DNA of 17,463 nt from CABHOJ01 sp965649545 (GTDB taxonomy: Bacteria > Pseudomonadota > Gammaproteobacteria > Burkholderiales > Methylophilaceae): positions 1 through 17,463 of the forward strand of contig CBFGLF010000029.1 of the NCBI GenBank assembly GCA_965649545.1. The letters run 5' to 3'. This document shows, one piece after another, positions 1 through 7,931 of the stretch. Numbering within the stretch: position 1 is the first letter of the stretch; each line of letters starts with the position of its first letter. Made by a program: the position numbers and the translations under genes. The notes below the pieces were generated by a model that was given only the letters and a program-made list of their open reading frames with translations, ran no database searches and was not told where the DNA came from.

Positions 1-1133
1 ACGATGCCCAGATTCTCAAGCCCGGCGGACAGGTCCTTGTCCTTGGTGTGCTTGCTTTCGAGCTTGATCTTGAGGCGCAGGTCGTTCACCGAGTCTGCGT
101 TACGTAAGGCATCTTCATAGGTGATCTGGTCGGTCTCGAAGAGGTCGAACAAGGCTTGGTCGAAAGTCTGCATACCCAGCTCACGCGATTTGGAGATGAT
201 CTCCTTGATCTCGTGCACATCGCCCTTGAAGATCAGGTCGGAGATCAGCGGCGAATTCAACATGATCTCCATGGCGGCCGCACGGCCCTTGCCTTCTTTC
301 TTCGGGATCAGTCGCTGCGACACGAAGGCCTTGACGTTCAAGGAGAGGTCCATCAACAACTGGTGCCGACGCTCTTCCGGGAAGAAGTTGATGATGCGGT
401 CCAGCGCCTGGTTGGTGCTGTTGGCGTGCAAGGTCGCCATGCACAAGTGACCAGTCTCGGCGAAGGCGATCGCGTAATCCATGGTCTCGCGGTCGCGGAT
501 CTCACCGATCAGGATGACATCGGGTGCCTGGCGCAGGGTGTTTTTGAGCGCAGCGAACCAGTTGTCGGTATCCACACCGACCTCACGCTGAGTGACGATA
601 CAGTTCTTGTGGTCGTGTACGAATTCGACCGGGTCTTCGATGGTGATGATATGGCCATAGCTGTTCTCGTTGCGGTAACCGACCATGGCGGCGAGCGAGG
701 TGGATTTACCGGAGCCTGTGCCGCCGACGAAGATCACCAGACCGCGCTTGGTCATCGCGACTTCCTTCAAGACTTCAGGTAGTCCCAGATCCTCGAACTT
801 GGGGATCTTGGTAGTGATGGTCCGAAACACCAGGCCAGTGGCGCCGCGCTGCACAAAGGCGTTGACCCGGAAACGCGCGACACCGGGCAAGCCGATGGCG
901 AAATTACATTCCTTGGTGGCGTCGAATTCGGAGGCCTGCTTGTCGTTCATGATGGAGCGGGCGATCTCCTTGGCATGTTGACCGGTGAGCGGCTGATTGG
1001 TCACGGGCGTCATCTTGCCGTCGATCTTCATGGCAGGCGGGAAGCCCGCCGTGATGAACAGATCGGACGCTTTCTTGGCCATCATCATGCGCAATAAGTC
1101 GAATACGAATTTCTCTGCCTGTCCCTGATCCAT
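1..1133 (-). CDS. pilU: Type IV pilus retraction ATPase PilU (partial, 3' end missing)
   Basis: Hexameric cytoplasmic motor ATPase that assists PilT in depolymerising type IV pili at the inner membrane. Translation from the ATG at 1133 begins MDQGQAEKFVFDLLRMMMAK. It shows the PilT/PilU N-terminal PAS-like region, a Walker A GGTGSGKS at residues 137-144, an Asp-box region with IEDPVEFVH, a Walker B VILIGEIRD, a His-box ETGHLCMATLHANS, and the C-terminal FDQALFDLF stretch. About 377 codons are present and no stop is reached. PilU proteins are about 380 residues, so only a few residues are missing. An AAGG SD at 1140-1143, six bases upstream, supports this start. It lies 32 bp after pilT on the same strand, so the two are probably co-transcribed. 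PilU rather than PilT is chosen because the C-terminal AIRNLIRE signature of PilT is absent and the tail is longer. Confidence 0.95.
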   Translation of the reverse strand, partial: MDQGQAEKFVFDLLRMMMAKKASDLFITAGFPPAMKIDGKMTPVTNQPLTGQHAKEIARSIMNDKQASEFDATKECNFAIGLPGVARFRVNAFVQRGATGLVFRTITTKIPKFEDLGLPEVLKEVAMTKRGLVIFVGGTGSGKSTSLAAMVGYRNENSYGHIITIEDPVEFVHDHKNCIVTQREVGVDTDNWFAALKNTLRQAPDVILIGEIRDRETMDYAIAFAETGHLCMATLHANSTNQALDRIINFFPEERRHQLLMDLSLNVKAFVSQRLIPKKEGKGRAAAMEIMLNSPLISDLIFKGDVHEIKEIISKSRELGMQTFDQALFDLFETDQITYEDALRNADSVNDLRLKIKLESKHTKDKDLSAGLENLGI

Positions 1134-1165
1134 GATTTACCTTGTACTGAATGTCTGAAGTATGA

Positions 1166-2209
1166 CTAGCCTGCGAAGGCGTCCTTGTTGGCCGCTTTGC
1201 TGCGCGCTTCGCCGACAGAGATGATGTTGCGGCGGACCAGGTCCGTGAGGTTCTGGTCCAGCGTCTGCATGCCGATGTTCTGGCCGGTCTGGATCGCCGA
1301 GTACATCTGGGCGATCTTGTTCTCCCGGATCAGGTTACGGATCGCCGGGGTCCCGATCATGATCTCATGCGCCGCCACACGGCCCTGCTCGTCCTTGGTC
1401 TTGCACAAGGTCTGCGAGATGACCGCACGCAACGATTCGGACAGCATGGAACGCACCATTTCCTTTTCTGCGGCGGGAAACACGTCGACGATACGATCGA
1501 CGGTCTTGGCGGCCGAACTGGTGTGCAGGGTACCGAATACCAAGTGGCCGGTCTCCGCGGCCGACAATGCGAGGCGGATGGTTTCCAGGTCACGCATTTC
1601 GCCGACCAGGATGACGTCCGGATCCTCACGCAGCGCGGCGCGTAGGGCGTTACTGAAAGACAGGGTATGCGGACCGACCTCGCGCTGGTTGACCAGGCAC
1701 TTCTTGGAGACATGGACGAATTCGATCGGGTCTTCCACCGTGAGGATGTGACCCATCTCGTTCTCGTTGATGTAATCGACCATGGCCGCCAGTGTAGTGG
1801 ACTTGCCTGAACCGGTTGGGCCGGTCACCAGGCAGATGCCGCGCGGGTTCTGTGCGATCTCCTTGAAGATCGGCGGGCAACCGAGTTGCTCCATCGTCAG
1901 CACCTTCGAAGGAATGGTACGAAACACCGCGCCGGCACCGCGGTTCTGGTTGAAGGCATTGACCCGGAAGCGGGCCAGATTGGGGATCTCGAACGAGAAG
2001 TCACATTCCAGCGTCTCTTCGTAGACCTTGCGCTGGCCGTCGTTCATGATGTCGTACACCATGTCGTGGACCTGCGTATGATCCATGGCCGGCACGTTGA
2101 TCTTGCGCACGTCGCCGTGGACACGGATCAAGGGAGGCATACCCGCGGAAAGGTGCAGGTCTGACGCCTTGTTTTTGACCGAGAACGCCAGCAAATCGGA
2201 AATATCCAC
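1166..2209 (-). CDS. pilT: Type IV pilus twitching motility ATPase PilT
   Basis: Inner-membrane-associated hexameric ATPase that drives pilus retraction (twitching, DNA uptake, surface sensing). The product is 347 residues, the normal PilT length. Walker A GPTGSGKS is at 130-137, the Asp-box EDPIEFVH near 159-166, Walker B VILVGEMRD at 199-207, the His-box AETGHLVFGTLHT near 218-230, and the PilT-specific AIRNLIRE motif at 289-296. The start is a GTG at 2209, supported by an AGGGGG SD at 2214-2219. It is the first gene of a pilT-pilU pair and is transcribed divergently from yggS, with only 44 bp between the two starts. Such pairing with yggS-proC-yggT is common in proteobacteria. Confidence 0.97.
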   Translation of the reverse strand: MDISDLLAFSVKNKASDLHLSAGMPPLIRVHGDVRKINVPAMDHTQVHDMVYDIMNDGQRKVYEETLECDFSFEIPNLARFRVNAFNQNRGAGAVFRTIPSKVLTMEQLGCPPIFKEIAQNPRGICLVTGPTGSGKSTTLAAMVDYINENEMGHILTVEDPIEFVHVSKKCLVNQREVGPHTLSFSNALRAALREDPDVILVGEMRDLETIRLALSAAETGHLVFGTLHTSSAAKTVDRIVDVFPAAEKEMVRSMLSESLRAVISQTLCKTKDEQGRVAAHEIMIGTPAIRNLIRENKIAQMYSAIQTGQNIGMQTLDQNLTDLVRRNIISVGEARSKAANKDAFAG

Positions 2210-2213
2210 GAAG

Positions 2214-2219
2214 CCCCCT
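2214..2219 (-). promoter_or_regulatory. SD sequence of pilT (supports the GTG start)
   Basis: On the minus strand AGGGGG ends four bases before the GTG at 2209. It is one of the strongest SD sequences in the window. It fixes the pilT start in a gene that has no ATG at its N-terminus. Confidence 0.7.
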
Positions 2220-2221
2220 GT

Positions 2222-2227
2222 TATAAT
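2222..2227 (+). promoter_or_regulatory. Candidate -10 box for yggS
   Basis: A perfect TATAAT lies 26 bases before the yggS ATG, in the short AT-rich gap between the divergent pilT and yggS genes. No good -35 hexamer is found 16-18 bases upstream; that position falls inside the first pilT codons. TTATAA is self-complementary, so a weaker minus-strand -10 (TATAAC) overlaps it. Confidence 0.4.
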
Positions 2228-2253
2228 TTTTTAGTGATGATAATGAGCGAAAT

Positions 2254-2991
2254 ATGACCACAATTGCAGACCGCTTGCAAGCTGTAAAAGCGCGCATCCA
2301 TGCGGCTGAGCACAATGCGCGACGCGCTATCGACAGCGTTTCCCTGCTCGCGGTGAGCAAGGCGCATCCGGCATCCTCCCTGCGCGAGGCATTCGAGGCA
2401 GGACAACGGCTTTTTGGCGAGAATTACCTGCAGGAAGCGCTTAACAAGCAGCAGGCCCTAGGCGACCTCGACATCGAGTGGCATTTCATCGGGCCGATCC
2501 AGAGCAACAAGACCCAGCCCATCGCCCAGCATTTTTCCTGGGTGCATGGCGTGGATCGACTGAAGATCGCCGAGCGACTGAATGCCGCCAGACCCGCTGG
2601 CGCGCACCCGTTGAATATCTGCCTGCAGGTGAATATCAGCCAGGAGTCGAGCAAGAGCGGCGTCATGCCGGAAGATATCGAGACGCTGGCGATGGCCGTC
2701 CAGGGCTTGCCTCATCTCAGGTTGCGGGGACTCATGGCGATCCCCGCGCCGACGAGCGACATTGAATTACAGCACAGGCAGTTTAGAATGGTGCGGGAAC
2801 TGTTTACGCAACTGTCGGCAAAAGGCTACGTGCTGGATACGCTATCGATGGGGATGTCGGAAGATTATGCTGCGGCCATCGATGAAGGGGCTACCATCGT
2901 CCGCATCGGTTCCGCGATCTTCGGCCCGCGTCCTGGCGTTGTGAGTGCCGAGGCTCAACGCGACCCAATCCACCCAACCAATACCCAATAG
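2254..2991 (+). CDS. yggS: YggS family pyridoxal phosphate homeostasis protein
   Basis: Cytoplasmic PLP-binding protein of the YggS/PLPBP family (alanine-racemase-like TIM barrel without known enzyme activity). It buffers PLP and affects amino and keto acid balance. The 245-residue product has the PLP-binding lysine at K36 in LLAVSKAHP, followed by the family stretch FGENYLQEA, the IEWHFIGPIQSNK block, and the C-terminal MGMSEDYAAAI and VRIGSAIFG phosphate-binding segments. Length and K36 numbering match E. coli YggS. The ATG at 2254 has only a weak GAGCGA upstream. The gene leads a same-strand series yggS-proC-yggT, a widely conserved cluster; the gap to proC is 20 bp. Confidence 0.95.
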   Translation: MTTIADRLQAVKARIHAAEHNARRAIDSVSLLAVSKAHPASSLREAFEAGQRLFGENYLQEALNKQQALGDLDIEWHFIGPIQSNKTQPIAQHFSWVHGVDRLKIAERLNAARPAGAHPLNICLQVNISQESSKSGVMPEDIETLAMAVQGLPHLRLRGLMAIPAPTSDIELQHRQFRMVRELFTQLSAKGYVLDTLSMGMSEDYAAAIDEGATIVRIGSAIFGPRPGVVSAEAQRDPIHPTNTQ

Positions 2992-3011
2992 CAAGGATCG
3001 ACGGTAATCAC

Positions 3012-3821
3012 ATGAAGATCAGTTTCATCGGCGGCGGCAACATGGCCCGCGCGCTCATCAGCGGCATGATCAAGCAAGGGTTCGACGCCACCGGGATCAG
3101 TGTCGTCGAGACCGACGCGGACAAGCGTCAGGCCCTGCAAGCTGAATTCGGGGTGCTGGCCACCGAGCAGATGCCGAGTGTCGGCAACGCCGACATCATC
3201 GTGCTTGCGGTGAAGCCGCAACAACTGCGCGACTTGTCGATCTTCCTCGGCAGCCTGTTGCATAAACAGTTGGTGATCTCGATCGCTGCCGGCATCCGCT
3301 GTGAGGATCTGGCGCGTTGGCTCGGCGGCTATGAAGCGATCGTCCGCGTCATGCCGAACACCCCGGCCCAAGTACAGCAAGGCGTCTCCGCCCTCTATGC
3401 CACCCCGGCGGTCACCGAGACCCAACGCCAGCAAGCCGAGAACATCTTGCAGGCGGTCGGTGTGACCCTATGGCTAGACGAAGAAGCCAGAATGGATGCC
3501 GTGACCGCCATCTCCGGCAGCGGTCCGGCTTATGTCTTCTATTTCATGGAAGCCTTGCAACAAGCGGCCATGGAACTGGGGTTCAGCGAGGCAGAGGCCA
3601 AGATGCTGACCTTGCAGACCTTCGCAGGGGCTAGCACACTGGCCGGCAGCAGCAGCGACAGTCCCGCCGTGCTGCGTAGCCAGGTCACCTCGAAAGGGGG
3701 TACCACCGAGCAGGCCTTGCTCAGCATGGAGAATGCGGCGGTGAAGGCGGCTATCGTCAAGGCCGCACATGCTGCTGCCAATCGCTCGAAAGCGCTGGGC
3801 GACCAACTCGGCAAAGACTAG
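3012..3821 (+). CDS. proC: Pyrroline-5-carboxylate reductase ProC
   Basis: Catalyses NAD(P)H-dependent reduction of 1-pyrroline-5-carboxylate to L-proline, the last step of proline synthesis. The product is 269 residues. The Rossmann nucleotide-binding motif is IGGGNMA at 6-12, followed by VKPQ near 67-70, MPNTPA at 114-119, and AISGSGPAY at 166-174. The family signature LRSQVTSKGGTTEQAL spans 221-236 in the C-terminal dimer domain. The ATG at 3012 is preceded by ACGG at 3001-3004. It lies 20 bp after yggS and 35 bp before yggT, consistent with one operon. Confidence 0.97.
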   Translation: MKISFIGGGNMARALISGMIKQGFDATGISVVETDADKRQALQAEFGVLATEQMPSVGNADIIVLAVKPQQLRDLSIFLGSLLHKQLVISIAAGIRCEDLARWLGGYEAIVRVMPNTPAQVQQGVSALYATPAVTETQRQQAENILQAVGVTLWLDEEARMDAVTAISGSGPAYVFYFMEALQQAAMELGFSEAEAKMLTLQTFAGASTLAGSSSDSPAVLRSQVTSKGGTTEQALLSMENAAVKAAIVKAAHAAANRSKALGDQLGKD

Positions 3822-3856
3822 AACCCCAGAGACACAGAGAACAGAAACTCATAGAC

Positions 3857-4432
3857 ATGATCGCCAATGCGCTTAACTTCCTGCTGTACACCATCCTCGG
3901 CTTGTTCACGCTGGTCGTGCTGCTCAGGTTCTATCTGCAACTGACCGGGGCGCCCTTCCAGAACCCGGTCTCACAAGCCATCGTCGCCCTGACCAATTTC
4001 GCCGTACGCCCCCTGCGACGCATCATCCCCGGCTGGCGCGGTATCGATTTCTCCACGCTGTTGCTGGCCTATGTGACCCAGTTGCTGCTGCAACTCGGCA
4101 GCCTGTGGCTAAGGGATTTTCCCCTGCTGGTGGCGGGCAATGCCGTCTGGCTGGCCCTGCTGGGTCTTGCGCTAGTCGGCTTACTCAAGCTCAGTGTCTA
4201 TATCTTCCTTTATGCGGTGCTGTTGCAGGCGATCCTGAGCTGGGTCAACCCCTACACGCCGATCAGCGGATTGCTGGAGATGCTCACACGCCCCTTGATG
4301 CGCCCATTACGCAAACGCATCCCCCTTGCTGGCGGCGTAGACCTTAGCCCGCTGGTCTTCTTCATCCTGGCGGAACTGGTACTGATCGTGATCCTGGCAC
4401 CGCTGGAACAACAGTTCCTGATGTTCTTCTGA
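3857..4432 (+). CDS. yggT: YggT family integral membrane protein
   Basis: Inner membrane protein of the YggT family; its molecular function is poorly defined (links to osmotic tolerance and cell division or photosystem factors are known for relatives). The 191 residues hold two YGGT repeats. The first, about 1-88, has LRFYLQLTGAPFQNP and PLRRIIPGWRGIDFS. The second, about 105-191, has LLQAILSWVNPYTPISG and PLRKRIPLAGGVDLSPL. About four hydrophobic segments are visible. It follows proC by 35 bp. The usual downstream neighbour in many proteobacteria, a DUF167 (YggU) gene, is not here; the dynamin-like GTPase takes that place. Confidence 0.93.
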   Translation: MIANALNFLLYTILGLFTLVVLLRFYLQLTGAPFQNPVSQAIVALTNFAVRPLRRIIPGWRGIDFSTLLLAYVTQLLLQLGSLWLRDFPLLVAGNAVWLALLGLALVGLLKLSVYIFLYAVLLQAILSWVNPYTPISGLLEMLTRPLMRPLRKRIPLAGGVDLSPLVFFILAELVLIVILAPLEQQFLMFF

Positions 4433-4473
4433 TTGTCGTACACTGCTAAAAAGTCACTTTCAATCGATATCAC

Positions 4474-4535
4474 GGGGATAAGATGAAAACGACGATTTCG
4501 CCGCACAGGCCCTGGAAGCTGTAGCCGACAGCATG
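4474..4535 (+). other. Out-of-frame SD and ATG just upstream of the GTPase gene
   Basis: GGGGA at 4474-4478 followed after four bases by ATG at 4483 looks like a proper translation start. It reads only 13 codons to a TAG at 4522. The frame of the downstream GTPase is open from 4482 to the annotated ATG at 4533. It reads as plausible protein: after one extra A in the run at 4486-4489 the joined N-terminus would be MKNDDFAAQALEAVADS followed by the annotated Met. This suggests a one-base deletion or sequencing error, or less likely a regulatory leader. Confidence 0.5.
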
Positions 4536-6476
4536 GCAGGCGGACTTCATCAGCAGATCGCCGATTTCCAGCAGTGGCGCGACCACCTGTCGCAGACCAT
4601 CTCCGAGTATCGCGCCTGGCTCGAAGCCACCGGCAGCAACGATTCACTGCAGGACCTCCGCCTCTTCGACATGACCGAGACCCTGCGCAAGGACCATCTG
4701 GTCCTCGCCTTCGTCGCCGAGTTCTCTCGCGGCAAGACGGAAACCATCAACGCCCTCTTCTTCGCCGACTACAACCAACGCCTGCTGCCTTCCGAAGCGG
4801 GCCGCACGACCATGTGTCCGACCGAGATCTTCTGGGATGAGCGCGAAGAACCCTGCATCAAATTGTTGCCGATCGAGACGCGCAAGCGCGACGATTCACT
4901 GGCTTATCTCAAGAGCAACCCGAACGAATGGACGACGATCCGCCTCGATGTCCATTCGGCAGAGGCCATGAAGGCATCCATGCATGCGGTGATCCAGCAG
5001 AAATCGGTCTCGCTGGAGGAAGCCCGCGCCCTCGGCTTGTGGAATGAGCAAGACGTCTCCATGGCGCAATCCATGAAGAGCCGTGGCGCCGTCGATGTGC
5101 CGGTCTGGCGCCATGCGTTGATCAATTTCCCGCACCCGTTATTGAAGAGTGGCCTGGTCATCCTCGATACGCCTGGCCTCAACACCCTCGGCAGCGAGCC
5201 CGAGCTGACCCTGAGCATCATCCCCAACGCCCATGCGGTGATCTTCCTGCTGGCGACCGACACCGGCGTCACCAAATCCGACATGCAGATCTGGACCGAT
5301 TTCATCCGGACGCGCGCCAGCCGCAAGCTGGCCATCCTCAACAAGATCGACATCCTGTGGGATGAGATGAAGACGGAGCACGAGATCAAGGCCAGCATCC
5401 AGACACAGATCAACACCACGGCCCAGCAACTCGGCCTGCCGCCTTCATGTGTGCTGGCCATCTCCGCACAAAAGGCCCTGCTGGCCAAGATCAAGAAAGA
5501 CGCTGCCCTACTGGAAAGAAGCGGGATCGCCAAAGTCGAGCATCTGCTGGCGGAGAGCGTGGTCGGTGCCAAACACGAGATCCTTAGCAAGACCATCATC
5601 GCCGAAACCAGCAACATGCTGCGCGCATCGCGCAAGGTGGCGCAACAGCGCGTGGAGGACATCAAGGCACAACTCAAGGAGCTGGACAGCCTCAAAGGCC
5701 AGAACCGCATGGTGATCCAGTCCATGCTGAGCAAGGTGACGGAGGAGCGCAAGCACTACGAAGCCTCGGTGATCACGTTCAACAAGGCCGAGCAGCAGAT
5801 CAGCGGTTTGGGGCAGGTGTTACTCAATCAGCTGAGCCTGCAGAACCTGGACGCCCTGCTGCAAGTGAGCAAGGCCGAGATCGGTGAGAGCTGGACCACG
5901 CTGGGTCTCACCCGGGGCATGAAAGACCTGATGCAACGCACCACCGAACTCGCCCTGCTCATCACCGAACAGGCTAACCAGATCAAAGGCACGGCGGACG
6001 AGATCTACAAACTGTTCCATGAGCATCACGGCTTCACCGACCGCAAACCGCCACCCTTGCAGGTGGAGCATTTCATCAACAACATGAAACAGCTGCAGAA
6101 GGCCACGCAGGACTTCTGTGCCAGCCCGGTCAACGTCATGACGGAGAAGCACTTCCTCATCCGACGCTTCTTCATCCAGCTGGGCGGGCAAGCCCAGGTC
6201 GTCTTCCAGCAAGCGCATGCGGATTGCCAGCACTGGATCCGCGACGTATTCGGCCCGCTGCGGCAGCAGATCGGCGACCACAAGGCCGCACTGGAGAAGC
6301 GCAGCAACGCATTGATGGATATCCACGAGAACCAGCACGTGCTGGAAGTGAATCTGGCGGCGCTGGAAAAACAACTGGCCACGGCACAGCAGCAAAGCAC
6401 CGAGCTCGACCAGATGCTATTGCGGTTGATCAAGGCAGCCAAGCCGGTGGCGCAGCCAGCCGAAGTCATTAGCTGA
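4533..6476 (+). CDS. Dynamin-like GTPase (bacterial dynamin family)
   Basis: Large GTPase of the bacterial dynamin-like family, proposed to remodel or protect membranes; exact role here unknown. From the ATG at 4533 it has 647 residues. G1 P-loop: A62-EFSR-G67-K68-T69. G2: likely a Thr in the RTTMCPTE stretch (91-98). G3: DTPG at 212-215. G4: NKID at 270-273. G5: probably ISAQKAL. The rest, about 330-640, is charged and alanine/glutamine-rich, consistent with helical stalk or coiled-coil, and no clear transmembrane helix is seen. The first P-loop residue is Ala instead of the usual Gly. The start at 4533 has no good SD, and the real N-terminus may be 17 residues longer (see the element at 4474-4535). 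It follows yggT by 100 bp and converges on rng with a 3-bp gap. Codon use resembles its neighbours, giving no sign of recent transfer. Confidence 0.88.
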   Translation: MAGGLHQQIADFQQWRDHLSQTISEYRAWLEATGSNDSLQDLRLFDMTETLRKDHLVLAFVAEFSRGKTETINALFFADYNQRLLPSEAGRTTMCPTEIFWDEREEPCIKLLPIETRKRDDSLAYLKSNPNEWTTIRLDVHSAEAMKASMHAVIQQKSVSLEEARALGLWNEQDVSMAQSMKSRGAVDVPVWRHALINFPHPLLKSGLVILDTPGLNTLGSEPELTLSIIPNAHAVIFLLATDTGVTKSDMQIWTDFIRTRASRKLAILNKIDILWDEMKTEHEIKASIQTQINTTAQQLGLPPSCVLAISAQKALLAKIKKDAALLERSGIAKVEHLLAESVVGAKHEILSKTIIAETSNMLRASRKVAQQRVEDIKAQLKELDSLKGQNRMVIQSMLSKVTEERKHYEASVITFNKAEQQISGLGQVLLNQLSLQNLDALLQVSKAEIGESWTTLGLTRGMKDLMQRTTELALLITEQANQIKGTADEIYKLFHEHHGFTDRKPPPLQVEHFINNMKQLQKATQDFCASPVNVMTEKHFLIRRFFIQLGGQAQVVFQQAHADCQHWIRDVFGPLRQQIGDHKAALEKRSNALMDIHENQHVLEVNLAALEKQLATAQQQSTELDQMLLRLIKAAKPVAQPAEVIS

Positions 6477-6479
6477 GAC

Positions 6480-7931
6480 TTACATCAGGACGATGTCGTA
6501 GGCTTCCTGCGAGTACTGGGATTCGACTTGCAGCGAGATGGGCTTGCCGATGAAGTCGGACAGGTTGGCGAGACTCTGTGATTCCTCGTCCAGCAGCAGG
6601 TCGATGACCTTCTGCGAAGCCAGCACGCGGAACTCCTTGGCGCTGAACTGTTTGGCGTGGCGCAGCAGCTCGCGGAATATCTCGTAGCACACCGTCTGCG
6701 CCGTCTTCATGGCACCCCGACCCTTGCAGCATGGGCAGGGTTCACACAGGATATGGGCGAGGCTTTCGCGTGTGCGCTTGCGCGTCATTTCCACCAGCCC
6801 GAGCGCCGAGAACCCACTGATACCCACCCGCGCCCGGTCCTTGGCCACCCCGCGCTTGAGCTCTTCCAGCACGGCCTGCTGTTGCGTCGCCTCGTCCATA
6901 TCGATGAAATCGATGATGATGATCCCGCCGAGGTTACGCACGCGTAGTTGCCGTGCGATGCATTGCGCGGCTTCCAGATTGGTCTTGAAGATGGTGTCGG
7001 ATAGGCTGCGACCACTGACGAATCCGCCGGTGTTCACATCCACGGTCGTCAGCGCTTCGGTCTGATCGAAGATCAGGTAACCGCCGGATTTCAGTTCCAC
7101 CTTGCGCGACATGGCCTTGTTGATCTCATGCTCGACATTGAACATGTCGAACAGCGGGCGATCCGCCTGATAGTGCTCCAGCTTGCGCACCGCTTCCACC
7201 ACGTAGTGTTCGGCGAAATCCAGCGCCTTCTGGTAGGTCTCACGGGAATCGATGAGGATGCGCCCGGTATCTTCGTTGACGACATCGCGCAAAATTCGCA
7301 TCGGCAGACTGAGGTCCTGGAACACCAGGGTACGCGGCGCCGCATTATGACTGGACGCCTGGATGTTGCTCCAGACCTTTTGCAAGTAGTCGATGTCGGC
7401 CAGCAGTTCCTCGTCGGTCGCGGTCTCCGACATGGTACGGATGATGTAGCCGCCTACATGATCGGCAGGCAATAGCTTGATCAGGCGCTCACGCAGGAAC
7501 TCGCGTTCCGCTTCATCCTCGATGCGCTGCGACACGCCGATATGCTGTTGCTGCGGCAGATAGACCAGGAAACGTCCGGCGATGCTGATCTGCGTCGTGA
7601 GACGCGCGCCCTTGGTGCCGATCGGCTCCTTGATGACCTGCACGATCAGCGGCTGGCCTTCGTGCAACACTTCCTGAATGGTCTTTTCATGCTCGGGCAC
7701 GCTGCATTCCAGGATATCCGCCACATGCAGAAAGGCCGCGCGCTGCAACCCGATCTCGACGAAAGCCGATTGCATGCCGGGCAACACACGGCAGACCTCG
7801 CCGCGGTAGATGTTACCCACCAGCCCGAGCGAGGTGTTGCGCTCGATCTGCAACTCCTGCACGACCCCTTGCTCCATGACGGCGACGCGGGTCTCTTGCG
7901 GGGTCACATTGATTAGGATCTCTTCACTCAT
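6480..7931 (-). CDS. rng: Ribonuclease G
   Basis: Single-strand-specific endoribonuclease of the RNase E/G family; matures the 5' end of 16S rRNA and degrades some mRNAs. The product is 483 residues, close to E. coli RNase G, and lacks the long C-terminal scaffold of RNase E. An S1-like RNA-binding domain spans about 35-120 (NIYRGEVCRVLPGMQSAFVEIG). Catalytic metal-binding aspartates are D298 in TVDVNTGG and D341 in IIIIDFIDM. A Zn-link type CPCC lies at 399-402, followed by KGRG. The ATG at 7931 has no visible SD. It overlaps the stop of a possible 44-codon ORF by ATGA, which could supply translational coupling. maf lies upstream on the same strand; a maf-rng arrangement is common in proteobacteria. 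Confidence 0.96.
   Translation of the reverse strand: MSEEILINVTPQETRVAVMEQGVVQELQIERNTSLGLVGNIYRGEVCRVLPGMQSAFVEIGLQRAAFLHVADILECSVPEHEKTIQEVLHEGQPLIVQVIKEPIGTKGARLTTQISIAGRFLVYLPQQQHIGVSQRIEDEAEREFLRERLIKLLPADHVGGYIIRTMSETATDEELLADIDYLQKVWSNIQASSHNAAPRTLVFQDLSLPMRILRDVVNEDTGRILIDSRETYQKALDFAEHYVVEAVRKLEHYQADRPLFDMFNVEHEINKAMSRKVELKSGGYLIFDQTEALTTVDVNTGGFVSGRSLSDTIFKTNLEAAQCIARQLRVRNLGGIIIIDFIDMDEATQQQAVLEELKRGVAKDRARVGISGFSALGLVEMTRKRTRESLAHILCEPCPCCKGRGAMKTAQTVCYEIFRELLRHAKQFSAKEFRVLASQKVIDLLLDEESQSLANLSDFIGKPISLQVESQYSQEAYDIVLM

Noticed and set aside
156..782. Long plus-strand open frame opposite pilU
   Set aside because: It is antisense to a gene with complete PilU motifs, and its product has no recognisable domain; a shadow frame of high-G+C coding DNA.
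4904..5752. 282-codon minus-strand frame inside the GTPase gene
   Set aside because: It lies opposite the conserved G3 and G4 motifs, and its composition (Ser/Arg/Met rich) is typical of an antisense shadow.
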